From positions 124,001 through 188,000 of the forward strand of contig NZ_JUHG01000019.1 in NCBI RefSeq assembly GCF_000799715.1: a DNA stretch of 64,000 nt, given 5' to 3'. Source of the DNA: Martinezella rhizogenes. GTDB taxonomy: Bacteria; Pseudomonadota; Alphaproteobacteria; Rhizobiales; Rhizobiaceae. Shown piece after piece: positions 46,175 through 55,064 of the stretch. Both the position numbers and the translations under genes were made by a program. How positions within the stretch are numbered: the stretch's first letter is position 1; each line of letters starts with the position of its first letter. Under the pieces are notes generated by a model that worked only from the letters and a program-made list of their open reading frames with translations, was not told where the DNA came from and searched no databases.

Positions 46175-47002
46175 CTAGTCGTGAGCGACGTCCGTCGATG
46201 TTTCCGGCAGGCCCCATTTGACAAGCAAAGTCTTCATTTCCCCGCTTGCCTGCAGCGCCTCGATTGCTTCCTTGACGAGCTTTCGGTCACCGGCGCTCTT
46301 GCGCAGGTAGATCCCGTATGTCTCGCTCTCGTCATACGTATAGGCGATCTTCAGCCTGTCGGGCATCTGCAGCATGCGGAACGCGGCCGTGGTGTCCTGC
46401 GTGATAGTGCCTGCAGCCCGCCCGACCAGTATCTGTTCGATGACGCCCGACGCGGACGGGTAGGTTTGGACCACGGCCTCCGGCTTGCCGTCCTTGACGA
46501 ACTTTGCATTGAGGTCGGCCATCGTTTTTTCATAGGTCGTGCCGGCCTCGATCGCTATGACCTTGCCGTTCATATCTTCGGGCGCCTTCGAGTTCTCGTC
46601 GTTCTTTGGCACGAGCAGAACGACATGCGACCCGAAATAGGGTACGCCATCGTATTTCTCGAGGCGGGCCGGCGTGATCATGATGCCGCTTGCGACCAGA
46701 TCGCAACGGCCGCTATCGAGAGAGGGCAGCAGTCCCTTGAAATCGCCGACAACAAATTCAGCCTTCGCGCCCCACTGTTTGGCAATCGCATTGACGACAT
46801 CGATCTCGAAGCCGACGAGATCGGTGTCACCGGGGTTCTTGTAATATTGCATTGGCGGGAAGTCTCCGGCTGTGCAGACTTTGACCGTTCCGCTCGAAGC
46901 GAAGTCCGGTTTGGCGCCATCCGCCAGGGCGTGTCCTGTCGCTCCCAAAGCAACGAGGCCACCGGAGACCAATCTGGCCGCCCATTTCAATCGCTTATCC
47001 AT
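46175..47002 (-). CDS. Periplasmic binding protein of the guanidino/amino acid importer
   Basis: A 275-residue solute-binding protein with a signal peptide (about residues 1-27, cut after ALA). VCTAGDFPPMQYY, then GFEIDVVNAIAK and RCDLVASGIMITPAR mark the cluster 3 fold. It is the first gene of the operon that ends in the MBL/ureohydrolase gene, so a guanidino compound is a reasonable ligand guess. The start 47002 begins the signal peptide. Confidence 0.9.
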   Translation of the reverse strand: MDKRLKWAARLVSGGLVALGATGHALADGAKPDFASSGTVKVCTAGDFPPMQYYKNPGDTDLVGFEIDVVNAIAKQWGAKAEFVVGDFKGLLPSLDSGRCDLVASGIMITPARLEKYDGVPYFGSHVVLLVPKNDENSKAPEDMNGKVIAIEAGTTYEKTMADLNAKFVKDGKPEAVVQTYPSASGVIEQILVGRAAGTITQDTTAAFRMLQMPDRLKIAYTYDESETYGIYLRKSAGDRKLVKEAIEALQASGEMKTLLVKWGLPETSTDVAHD

Positions 47003-47162
47003 GTCTGAGTTCCCTCTTTTTTTGGGGTCTCTTCTGAGATCCATTGCTCATAGCACCACGGAACATTTCAGCAGACAATCTAAATTTTCTGAGATAAAAT
47101 AAGCAGGAAATCTAAACGAATATTGGACCCCAGACGCGCTTAATGCTACAGGAGACGGACGA

Positions 47163-48086
47163 ATGTCCTTGCCACCGTTGAACGCCCTTCGCGTTTTCGA
47201 AAGCGTCGCCCGGCTAGGCCACCTTGGTGCGGCAGCGGCTGAATTGCATGTAACGCCCGGCGCAATCAGCCAGCAGCTTCGCACCCTCCAGGACGTTCTT
47301 GATGTGCCCCTGTTCGAAAAGCGCGGCCGCCAACTTGTCCTCACTGAATATGGTGCCATCCTGCAACGCTCCGCCCGGCAGGCAATGCATGCCTTGACGA
47401 CCGGTGTTCAGGAAGTTGCCGCGCAAAAATCGCATGACGCAGGCAAAAGTACGCTGACGATCTCCATTCCGCAGGTGCACGGAGTCGCCTGGCTGGCCAC
47501 CCGGCTGTTCGAGTTCATGGCGGAGAACCGAAACATCACCCTGAATGTGATAACCGCCACTCGCGCCAGCGACGTGAACTGGCGTAAGGCTGACATCGCG
47601 GTCGTCTACGGAGCGCCGCCATGGTCGGGCTTCTGGTGGCATCTGCTTCACGGCATCCACATGACGCCAGTGTGCAGCCCACAATTATTGCGCGGCCCGC
47701 ATGCGATCCGACAAATCGGCGATCTTGCCTATCATCGCCTTCTGCACGAGGACGACGGTTCGCAATGGAAGAGATATCAGTCAGCAGCCGGCGTAACCCA
47801 AATTGGCCACTCCGAGGTTTATTTCGACGACTTCGGGATCGTGCTACAGGCGGCGCGCGATGGCTACGGGGTTGCGCTGAGCGACGATATCGTATCTGCG
47901 CGCGATCTTGACGAAGGACGGCTCGTCCAACCGCTACCCCTCACGGTCCCCGCACTTCAAAACTATTACTGCCTCTGCACGGAATCGAAACGTGAACGAG
48001 CGGACGTGGGCCATTTTATCGACTGGCTAGTCGCAGAAGCCGCGAAAGCCACCGACTTGAGCAAGCGGCGCGCTTTCCTGCCTTAG
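47163..48086 (+). CDS. LysR-family regulator (GcvA-like)
   Basis: A 307-residue LysR protein opening with LPPLNALRVFESVARLGHLGAAAAEL, the GcvA-type N-terminus, with the HTH at about 20-45. It is divergent from the importer/ureohydrolase operon across 160 bases and probably controls it. Confidence 0.9.
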   Translation: MSLPPLNALRVFESVARLGHLGAAAAELHVTPGAISQQLRTLQDVLDVPLFEKRGRQLVLTEYGAILQRSARQAMHALTTGVQEVAAQKSHDAGKSTLTISIPQVHGVAWLATRLFEFMAENRNITLNVITATRASDVNWRKADIAVVYGAPPWSGFWWHLLHGIHMTPVCSPQLLRGPHAIRQIGDLAYHRLLHEDDGSQWKRYQSAAGVTQIGHSEVYFDDFGIVLQAARDGYGVALSDDIVSARDLDEGRLVQPLPLTVPALQNYYCLCTESKRERADVGHFIDWLVAEAAKATDLSKRRAFLP

Positions 48087-48299
48087 AATGTCACCGCCGC
48101 GGGCTTCCAAAGTGGACGCCAAGCTCCTGCGCAATTCTTATCGGCTGAAGCGGATTTCTGGGATCTACTGTCCGCGGTTGCGACGACATGGTGAGATTGG
48201 CATCAGCAATTCGAATAGCCAGCATTGGCGTGATCTGCCCGACCTGAGAGATAGGTGACGTTTTGTACCGGAGACATCGACCTCCACCTCCGATGCTCA

Positions 48300-51200
48300 T
48301 CAATGCGTAGGAGCCGGCTCTGCTTCAGACGCTTCCTGCTTGTGGTGGTCCGCAGCCAACAGCATGTAGACCGCAGGCACCACGAAGAGCGTGAACAGCG
48401 TGCCGATGGCCAGCCCTGTGGCGATCACCAGACCCATATTGTAGCGGGAAGCAGCGCCTGCGCCGGTGGCCAGGATCAGCGGTATCACACCCAGAACCAT
48501 GGCGCCCGTCGTCATCAAGATCGGACGCAGTCGGATGCCGCAAGCGCCCTCGATCGCCTCGCGCTTGGATTTCCCCTGAGCCTGCAACGTGTTCGCCACC
48601 TCGACGATCAGGATGCCGTGCTTGCTGATCAGCCCCATCAGCGTCACCAACCCGACCTGCGTGTAGATGTTCATCGTCGCGCCACCGATGCCAAGGCTGA
48701 TGAAGGCGAGCGCGCCTGCGATCGACATCGGCACCGAGACGAGAATGATGAACGGGTCTCGGAAGCTGTTGAACTGAGCCGACAGCGCCAGAAAGACGAT
48801 GATCAATGCAAGGGCGAAGGTGGTGGCCATGCCACTGGATTCCTGCACGAACTGGCGGGACTGACCGCCATAATCCACCGAGTAGCCTTGCGGCAATGTG
48901 CGCGCCGCGATTGACTTCAAAGTATCAAGCGCATCGCCGACGGCGACGCCCGGTGCCGGCACGCCCGAGATGGTGGCGGAGTTCAACTGCTGGAAATGCG
49001 CTACTGAGCGCGGGGTCGCCTGCAGTTTCGCCGTAGCGATCGCCGAAAGCGGGATCTTCGCGCCGTTCACATTCGCGATCGGATAATTCATGATCTGATC
49101 GATGGTCTGACGCGAACGTTGCTCCACCTGCGGGATAACCTGGTAAGAGCGGTTGTCGATACTGAAGTAATTAACGTAGCCGCCGCCCAGCATGGAGGAG
49201 AGCGCCGCACCGACGGTGTTCATGGATAGCCCAAGCGCCGATGCCTTGCTGCGGTCGATCTGGATCGAATATTGCGGATTATCGACGTAGAGATCCTTTG
49301 TCAGGAAGATGAACTGACCGGATTTCTGCGCTTCCTGCAGGAAGGTGCTGGACACTTCGTTGAGTTGCTCGAAGCCGCTGGTGCTGCCGATGGCGAATTG
49401 CACCGGCAAGCCGCTGGCACCAGGCAGCGGCGGAATCTGGAAGACCACCGCTTGTCCGCCGGCGATCTTTCCCAGGTCGGCCTGTACCAGTGGCTGCAGT
49501 TGATCGGCCGTTCTAGTGCGCTGGTCCCAAGGCTTCAGCACCATGCCTTCAAACGACGTGCCTGGCACTTCAACCTGCAGGGTCTTGTCGGTTTCAGGGA
49601 AACTGCGGAAGATCTTGGTGACCTGGTCGGAACTGAGCAGCTTCTGTTGAAGCGTTGCGTTGGGCGCGTTGGTCACTTGGGCCGCCAGAAATCCCTGGTC
49701 CTCATTGGGAGCAAGCTCGGTCTTGGCGCTTGTGTAGAGGAAATAGATGCTGCCGAGGACGATCGCGGCGAATACCAGCGCTACCGGTATGGTGTTCAAA
49801 CTGCCGTGCAGCATGCGCACATAGGGTCGATGAATTTCCGAGAAGCGACGGTCGATGAAATCGGAGACTCGCTCTTCCCAGCCACTTCGGTCGGTCAGGT
49901 GCGGCTTCAGAATGCGCGAGCACATCATCGGCGTCAGAGTCAGTGCGATGATCATTGAGACCGTCACGGCGCCGACCAGCGTGAAAGCGAATTCCGTAAA
50001 AAGAGCACCGGTCAGACCGCCCTGGAATCCGATCGGCACATAGACCGCGATCAGCACGACGGTCATGGCCAGGATCGGCCCGACCAATTCATGCGCGGCG
50101 TCCAGCGCCGCCCGCATCGGCGTCGCACCTTCCTCGATGTGGCGGTTGACGTTCTCCACCACGATGATGGCGTCGTCGACCACAAGGCCGATTGCCAGCA
50201 CCAGGGCGAGCAGGGTCAGGAGGTTTATCGAGAAGCCGAAGATCAGCATCATCGCGAAGGTGCCGACCAGCGATAGCGGTATGGCGACGATGGGAATGGC
50301 GACCGAACGCGGCGAACCAAGAAATGCGAACACCACGAAAATGACGATGCCCAGAGCCTCGAGCAGGCTTTTCACGACCTCGTTGATCGACGTGGTGACG
50401 AAGACGCTAGAGTCGTAGACGATGTAACCCTCAAGCCCCTGCGGAAGCTGTTCCTGGATGCTCGGAAACACCGCACGCACGCCTGCGATCACATCGAGCA
50501 GATTGGCGGTCGGCGCGATCTGGATACCCATGAACACGCCATCCTGCCCATCGAATCCGATCTGGACATCGGGGTTCTGAGATCCGAGCGCGACAGTGGC
50601 GACGTCCTTCAGGCGAACGATCGAAGTGCCGATCTGCCTGACCACCATTTCGTTGAATTCCTCGACCGAATGCAGGTCGGTCCGTGCGGTGAGCACCGTC
50701 TGCGTCATCTGACCGCGCGTCGTGCCGATGCCGGAGATATAGTTGTTGGCTGCAAGTGCGGTGCCCACATCGCCAGCCGTCAGCCCGTAGGCGGCGAGCT
50801 TGTCCGGCTGCAGCCACGCTCTCAACGCAAAGGTTCGCGCGCCAAGGATTTCGGCCGTCTGCACGCCGTTGACCGCCTGCAATTTAGGCTGAACAACGCG
50901 CGTCAGGTAGTCGGTGATCTGGTTACTTGCCAAGACATCGCTGCGGAAGCCGATATACATCGCATCGATCGACTGGCCAATGGAGACCGACATGATCGGC
51001 TGCTGCGTGCCCGTCGGCAGCTGATTGAGAACAGAGGATACCTTGGCGTTGATTTCCGTCATTGCCGCGTCGGCGCTATAATTGAGGCGCAGGTTGACGG
51101 TGATGGTCGACGTGCCGCTGGTGCTCGTCGAGGTCATGTAATCGATGCCGTTAGCCTGGGCGATGGCGTTTTCAAGCGGCGTCGTGATGAAGCCGGCGAT

Positions 51201-51380
51201 CACGTCGGGTGCGGCGCCGGGATAGGTGGTCGTCACAGTAACGACGGCATTCTGGGTCTGTGGATATTGGCGCACGGTCAGCGTACGGAACGACTGATAG
51301 CCGATGACGATAATCAGCGCGCTCACCACCAGGGCGAGAACAGGGCGCCGGATGAAGATGTCGGTGATATTCATCGTCAC
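48300..51380 (-). CDS. RND efflux pump inner-membrane transporter (HAE1)
   Basis: A 1026-residue proton-driven multidrug exporter of AcrB/MexB type. Two halves each give one helix, a large periplasmic loop and five more helices; the proton-relay aspartates are in GLVVDDAIIVVEN (near residue 400). It lies four bases after the membrane fusion gene. No outer membrane factor or dedicated regulator is adjacent, so a shared TolC-like channel is expected. Substrates unknown. Confidence 0.95.
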   Translation of the reverse strand: MTMNITDIFIRRPVLALVVSALIIVIGYQSFRTLTVRQYPQTQNAVVTVTTTYPGAAPDVIAGFITTPLENAIAQANGIDYMTSTSTSGTSTITVNLRLNYSADAAMTEINAKVSSVLNQLPTGTQQPIMSVSIGQSIDAMYIGFRSDVLASNQITDYLTRVVQPKLQAVNGVQTAEILGARTFALRAWLQPDKLAAYGLTAGDVGTALAANNYISGIGTTRGQMTQTVLTARTDLHSVEEFNEMVVRQIGTSIVRLKDVATVALGSQNPDVQIGFDGQDGVFMGIQIAPTANLLDVIAGVRAVFPSIQEQLPQGLEGYIVYDSSVFVTTSINEVVKSLLEALGIVIFVVFAFLGSPRSVAIPIVAIPLSLVGTFAMMLIFGFSINLLTLLALVLAIGLVVDDAIIVVENVNRHIEEGATPMRAALDAAHELVGPILAMTVVLIAVYVPIGFQGGLTGALFTEFAFTLVGAVTVSMIIALTLTPMMCSRILKPHLTDRSGWEERVSDFIDRRFSEIHRPYVRMLHGSLNTIPVALVFAAIVLGSIYFLYTSAKTELAPNEDQGFLAAQVTNAPNATLQQKLLSSDQVTKIFRSFPETDKTLQVEVPGTSFEGMVLKPWDQRTRTADQLQPLVQADLGKIAGGQAVVFQIPPLPGASGLPVQFAIGSTSGFEQLNEVSSTFLQEAQKSGQFIFLTKDLYVDNPQYSIQIDRSKASALGLSMNTVGAALSSMLGGGYVNYFSIDNRSYQVIPQVEQRSRQTIDQIMNYPIANVNGAKIPLSAIATAKLQATPRSVAHFQQLNSATISGVPAPGVAVGDALDTLKSIAARTLPQGYSVDYGGQSRQFVQESSGMATTFALALIIVFLALSAQFNSFRDPFIILVSVPMSIAGALAFISLGIGGATMNIYTQVGLVTLMGLISKHGILIVEVANTLQAQGKSKREAIEGACGIRLRPILMTTGAMVLGVIPLILATGAGAASRYNMGLVIATGLAIGTLFTLFVVPAVYMLLAADHHKQEASEAEPAPTH

Positions 51381-51383
51381 GCC

Positions 51384-52517
51384 TCAGTTGGGATTTGCGG
51401 GTTCTGCATTGGGATCGTTCGACGGCTGCACGTCGTTGTTGATAATGACGGGTGAGCCGTTGTTCAGTTTGAGCTGCCCGGAGGTCACCACGACATCACC
51501 CGCGTTCACCCCCTTGGTCACCGCGATCTGATCCCCGCGCGCCTGCCCTGTGCTGACGAATTTCTGGTTGGCGACGAGCTGCGGCTTGCCATCTGGTCCT
51601 TTACCCTTGTCAGTCACGATATAGACAACATTGCCGTAGGGATTGATGGTGACGGCGGTCTGCGGCAAGGAGATATAGTTTTGCGGATCGCCGACAACGA
51701 CAGACACATTGCCGAACATGCCGGGCAAAAGTTTGCGACCGGGATTGGCGAAGGTCGCTCGAATGGTGATATTGCGGCTCTGGCTGTCGACCAGCGGGCT
51801 AATTGCCGTGATCTTGCCGTCGAAGATCTGGTTGCCGTAGGCGTCGACCGTTGCCGTCACCGTCTGGCCGACTTTCAGCTGCGACAACGCCCGTTGCGGC
51901 ATTGAGAAGTCAAACTGGATGGGATCGAGCGACTGCAAGGTTACAACTGCCGTTCCGGCCGCCAGATATTCACCGAGGCTGACGAGCCTGATGCCGAGAT
52001 GCCCATCGAACGGCGCACGGATGGAATATTGATCGATTAACGCCTGTTGCGACGCGGCCTGCGCCTGCGCGGATTTCAAGTTGGCGAGATCGCTGTCGAC
52101 CTGGCTTTGCGCGATCGTATTGGCCTTAATCAGCTTGGAATCGCGGTCATAAGCGATCTGGGCATTCGCCGCCGACGCCTGGTATTGCTGCAGGGTCGCG
52201 ATCTGCTGATCGGCCAGCAGCTGTACAATCAGATCGCCCTTCTTGACGTCCTGACCATCCTCGAAGCCAATCTTCTGGACGATGCCCTGGACCTGCGCCG
52301 AAAGGTTGGCGCCCTGGACGGCATTGAAGCTGCCGATGGATTGCAGCGTCGTCTGCCACGGGCTCATCGCCGCCGGAATTGTCGAGACGGTCTGCGGCGG
52401 CGCCTTGAGGTTAGCCAGGTAGGCCGCGATCATGCGGTTCTTGAATGCCTGAAAGCCGAAAATCCCGCCCAGGATCAGGCCTATGACGATCAGCATGATC
52501 ACCATGCGTTTTATCAT
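51384..52517 (-). CDS. RND efflux membrane fusion protein
   Basis: A 377-residue adaptor of HlyD/AcrA type with an N-terminal membrane anchor (about residues 4-24) and no lipobox. A split lipoyl domain flanks a coiled-coil hairpin (about 110-160, rich in Q, A, N), then a beta-barrel (about 200-280). It works with the transporter four bases downstream. Confidence 0.95.
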   Translation of the reverse strand: MIKRMVIMLIVIGLILGGIFGFQAFKNRMIAAYLANLKAPPQTVSTIPAAMSPWQTTLQSIGSFNAVQGANLSAQVQGIVQKIGFEDGQDVKKGDLIVQLLADQQIATLQQYQASAANAQIAYDRDSKLIKANTIAQSQVDSDLANLKSAQAQAASQQALIDQYSIRAPFDGHLGIRLVSLGEYLAAGTAVVTLQSLDPIQFDFSMPQRALSQLKVGQTVTATVDAYGNQIFDGKITAISPLVDSQSRNITIRATFANPGRKLLPGMFGNVSVVVGDPQNYISLPQTAVTINPYGNVVYIVTDKGKGPDGKPQLVANQKFVSTGQARGDQIAVTKGVNAGDVVVTSGQLKLNNGSPVIINNDVQPSNDPNAEPANPN

Positions 52518-53233
52518 GATTGCAAACTCTACTCTTCAGGAACGGAAGGGGAGAAGATCTGATTGGCGTCGGCTCTGGTGCGTCTCGCGGGCGTGGTCGC
52601 GAGTACACCGCCCGCCGTATTCAGAGCCTGTAGGACAGTCGATAATGATAGGGATCGGCGGGGCCGAGTGGGCAAAAGCTTGTGCGTTGAAAGACACCGC
52701 AGAACAACACCTCCCGCCCACTGAAGGCGACGTTGCATCCACGATGCTCGAATCAGGTCGTGTCGATGTCGATGTCGATGTCGATGTCGATGTCGATGTC
52801 GATGTCGATGTCGATGTCGACCATCCTCACGCAAATCGGACAAGTCAAACCTCATCAGCAGGCCTCCGTTTCCGATCGAGCACGATTTGTCTCGGTCATA
52901 TTCAGGATAACTGATTTATTATGTCGCGACCATATCGAGGGGCCACGAAACTATCTCCAGCGAGGTCAACCTTTGTTGACCTCAGTTGTTGCAGGTCACT
53001 TCGTCCGAAATGCCATGGTTGCCGTCCAATTCAGGGCAAAATGGATAATCGGCGACACTAAGTACATGCGGCGAATTTGCTCATTTTGAAAACGTCTTCC
53101 GGGCACTTCGCTGAAAATCCAGATACCAGGCAACAGGACAAGCGTCTAAAGACATCCAGCGATGTCGCGCTGTCTCATCATTGATCGAACGATGTGTGTC
53201 AGCGAAGTCATGCATACGCGCATGTGACGGCGC
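52518..53233. other. Gene-poor region with hexamer repeat, 715 bp
   Basis: Upstream of the efflux operon and left of the IS6 element. No supported gene. It holds the tandem repeat at 52761-52820 and presumably the efflux promoter near 52530-52620. The rest shows nothing recognisable. Confidence 0.45.
52761..52820. repeat. Ten perfect tandem copies of TGTCGA
   Basis: Sixty bases of uninterrupted hexanucleotide repeat. The unit, as TCGATG or CGATGT by phase, would code Val-Asp on one strand and Arg-His on the other, but no convincing gene spans it. Confidence 0.95.
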
Positions 53234-54051
53234 GGCATTGTAAACTTATCGGCCTAGATTGGAGGAGTGGCATTGAGGTCTGTCATCAGGCTGCCTAAAG
53301 ATGGGCGAGCTGGCTCCACATCTGGATCGCCGCTCCCCGCAGTTGGCGATGGTGAGCGGATGAAACGTCGTGGCGGGGAATGTGAAACAGGTTGGCGATC
53401 GGATCGTGGATGGAGACGAAGCGCTGGAGATGTCTCGCTGACTTGAAGCGCTTCATGATCTTCTCCCGCCTTCGAACCGGCTGATGGGAATTCTCCGCCC
53501 GATTGTTCAACCCTTTGTGGGAGCGATGCTCTACACCCGGCATGATCTCTCGCTTTGCTGCGCCGTAGGATCGCAGCTTGTCGGTGATCATCACCCGCGG
53601 CGAACTGCCTTGCCCTTTCAGAAGCTTTCGCATCAAACGCTTTGCGGCTTTGGCATTGCTGTGACGTTGCACCAGAACGTCAAGAACGAAACCATCCTGA
53701 TCGACGGCGCGCCAGAGCCAGTGTTTCTTGCCGGCAATCGTGATGACGACCTCGTCAAGGTGCCATTTGTCGCCGAGTTTACCGGCCGAGCGCCGGCGGA
53801 TGTCGTTTGCGAAATGCCGACCGAATTTCTCGGCCCAAAGTTTCACGGTCTGGTGAGAAACGATGATGCCACGCGCTGCCAGCATATCCTCGATCATTCG
53901 TAGACTGAGCGGAAACCGGAAATAAAGCCAGACCGCATGAGCAGTCACTTCCGCTGGAAAACGATGACGGCGATAGAGCGGATCACGAGCAAGGATGGTC
54001 ATAAAAAATCATCGCAGATCAATCTCGACCGCAAGTTAACGTTACAGTGCC
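53234..54051 (-). mobile_element. IS6-family insertion sequence, apparently complete
   Basis: About 820 bases, normal for IS6. The right end read inward is GGCACTGTAAC and the left end GGCATTGTAA, imperfect inverted repeats. It holds one transposase gene. The flanking eight bases do not match, so no target duplication is visible, suggesting rearrangement. Same orientation as the remnant at 25910-26081. Confidence 0.75.
53295..54002 (-). CDS. IS6-family transposase
   Basis: A 235-residue DDE transposase. An N-terminal helix-turn-helix (GIIVSHQTVKLWAEKFG, about 48-64) precedes the catalytic residues: Asp in WHLDEVVI, Asp in VMITDKLRSYG and Glu in NRAENSHQ, then RRREKIMKRFKS. All three catalytic residues are present, so it may be active. 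IS26-type elements move by replicative cointegration. Confidence 0.92.
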   Translation of the reverse strand: MTILARDPLYRRHRFPAEVTAHAVWLYFRFPLSLRMIEDMLAARGIIVSHQTVKLWAEKFGRHFANDIRRRSAGKLGDKWHLDEVVITIAGKKHWLWRAVDQDGFVLDVLVQRHSNAKAAKRLMRKLLKGQGSSPRVMITDKLRSYGAAKREIMPGVEHRSHKGLNNRAENSHQPVRRREKIMKRFKSARHLQRFVSIHDPIANLFHIPRHDVSSAHHRQLRGAAIQMWSQLAHL

Positions 54052-54053
54052 AG

Positions 54054-54785
54054 CTACCGGTGTCCGGCGAAAACGACGCTCGCGTCACTGACGGTCGCAA
54101 CATGGGAATAGGCGGCTTGGCTGGCAGCGGTCGCATCCGCGCGCATGATCGCGGTCACAATGATCTCATGCTCACTGAATGACTTGGCAAGGCGACCCGG
54201 TAGCCGAAACTGCGCGCGACGGAAGGGAGCCAGCCTGGCGCGGGTCTGCGTCACCAGCTCGAAAATATGATCGTTGTGAGCGCCGCGATAGAGTTGGCTG
54301 TGGAACTCGGTGTTGTAGGTGGCGTAGTCCTCCTCGGCGCCAGTGCGTACGAGTTGCGCCGACGCACGATGGTCGAGCTCCAGGGTGCGGCGCTCATCAA
54401 CCGTCATTCGCTCGGCGGACAGGCGCGCGCAGATTGCCTCAAGCTCGGCCATCGCCTCGAACATCGAATGCAAATAGGTGCCGCTGACGTTCGTTACCAC
54501 GGCGCTGCGGTTCGGCTCGCGTCCGACCAGGCCCATGGCGCCAAGCTCGCGCAACGCCTCCCGCACCGGCGTGCGCGACACCTCGAAACGGCCCGCCAAC
54601 GATATTTCGTCGAGCTTCTCCCCCGGCAGAAGCGCGCCTGTTACAATCATGTCCGCAATGGAGCGCACCATCTGCTCGACGGTCGTTCCGGCTCTGATCA
54701 CTTCTCTGCGCTTGACCTGCTTCAACGGGGCGAATCTGCCTTTCAATCTTGCATACAGATTTATGCCGGCGACCCTCAAAGTCAA
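54054..54785 (-). CDS. GntR/FadR-type regulator of the cyanuric acid operon
   Basis: A regulator of up to 243 residues. Winged helix about 30-95 (LAGRFEVSRTPVREALRELG) and helical FCD domain about 105-230. The TAG lies three bases from the IS6 edge, so the C-terminus looks intact. Homology begins near residue 25 and the first 20 codons overlap a TTGCATACA motif, so the true start may be a GTG or TTG further in. It is divergent from the importer/hydrolase operon and its likely repressor. Confidence 0.85.
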   Translation of the reverse strand: MTLRVAGINLYARLKGRFAPLKQVKRREVIRAGTTVEQMVRSIADMIVTGALLPGEKLDEISLAGRFEVSRTPVREALRELGAMGLVGREPNRSAVVTNVSGTYLHSMFEAMAELEAICARLSAERMTVDERRTLELDHRASAQLVRTGAEEDYATYNTEFHSQLYRGAHNDHIFELVTQTRARLAPFRRAQFRLPGRLAKSFSEHEIIVTAIMRADATAASQAAYSHVATVSDASVVFAGHR

Positions 54786-54925
54786 TCTTTGAATTATATC
54801 TATGTTTTCAAATGATATTTATCCCCCGCTACATCGATTTTGAAACGAGAATACGGCTTAGTATCCCTTTCTGTGGATTAAAAAATAAGCAACTGTCTTC
54901 GCAAAGCTAATTTTACGGCATTAAT

Positions 54926-55017
54926 GTGCATACACTTTCTACATTCCCTTTCCGTCCCGCAATTTAATTCATAAAAATCAATATATTATAATCTGGCATG
55001 GTGATTGCATACACTTT
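54926..55017. promoter_or_regulatory. Repeated TGCATACAC, candidate GntR operators
   Basis: TGCATACACTTT occurs at 54927-54938 and 55006-55017; a third related word, TTGCATACA, is at 54749-54757. GTGCATACAC at 54926 is nearly palindromic, like known FadR-family sites. The 55005 copy overlaps the -12 box of the sigma-54 promoter, where bound repressor would block it. Confidence 0.55.
54994..55009 (+). promoter_or_regulatory. Sigma-54 promoter of the cyanuric acid operon
   Basis: TGGCATG, four bases, then TTGCA, with GG and GC ten bases apart: a full consensus match. The predicted start is near 55020, 45 bases before the first gene. It shows RpoN control and hence probably nitrogen-limitation control. 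Confidence 0.88.
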
Positions 55018-55064
55018 TCTGTAACCCTTATTACGAACCGGCTTCCGCCCCAAGGAGCATGCCC

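Noticed and set aside
47003..47162. Guanidine riboswitch ahead of the importer/ureohydrolase operon
   Set aside because: I looked for conserved riboswitch elements in this 160-base spacer and found none convincing. Only a repeated ATCTAAA word is visible.
52761..52820. Possible CRISPR array
   Set aside because: Six-base units without spacers; a microsatellite and not a CRISPR array.
52483..53089. Small frames through the hexamer repeat giving Val-Asp or Met-Ser repeats
   Set aside because: Outside the repeat no conserved sequence, ribosome-binding site or family is seen, so a repeat protein is not supported.
53224..54060. Target site duplication around the IS6 element
   Set aside because: The eight bases on either side do not match.
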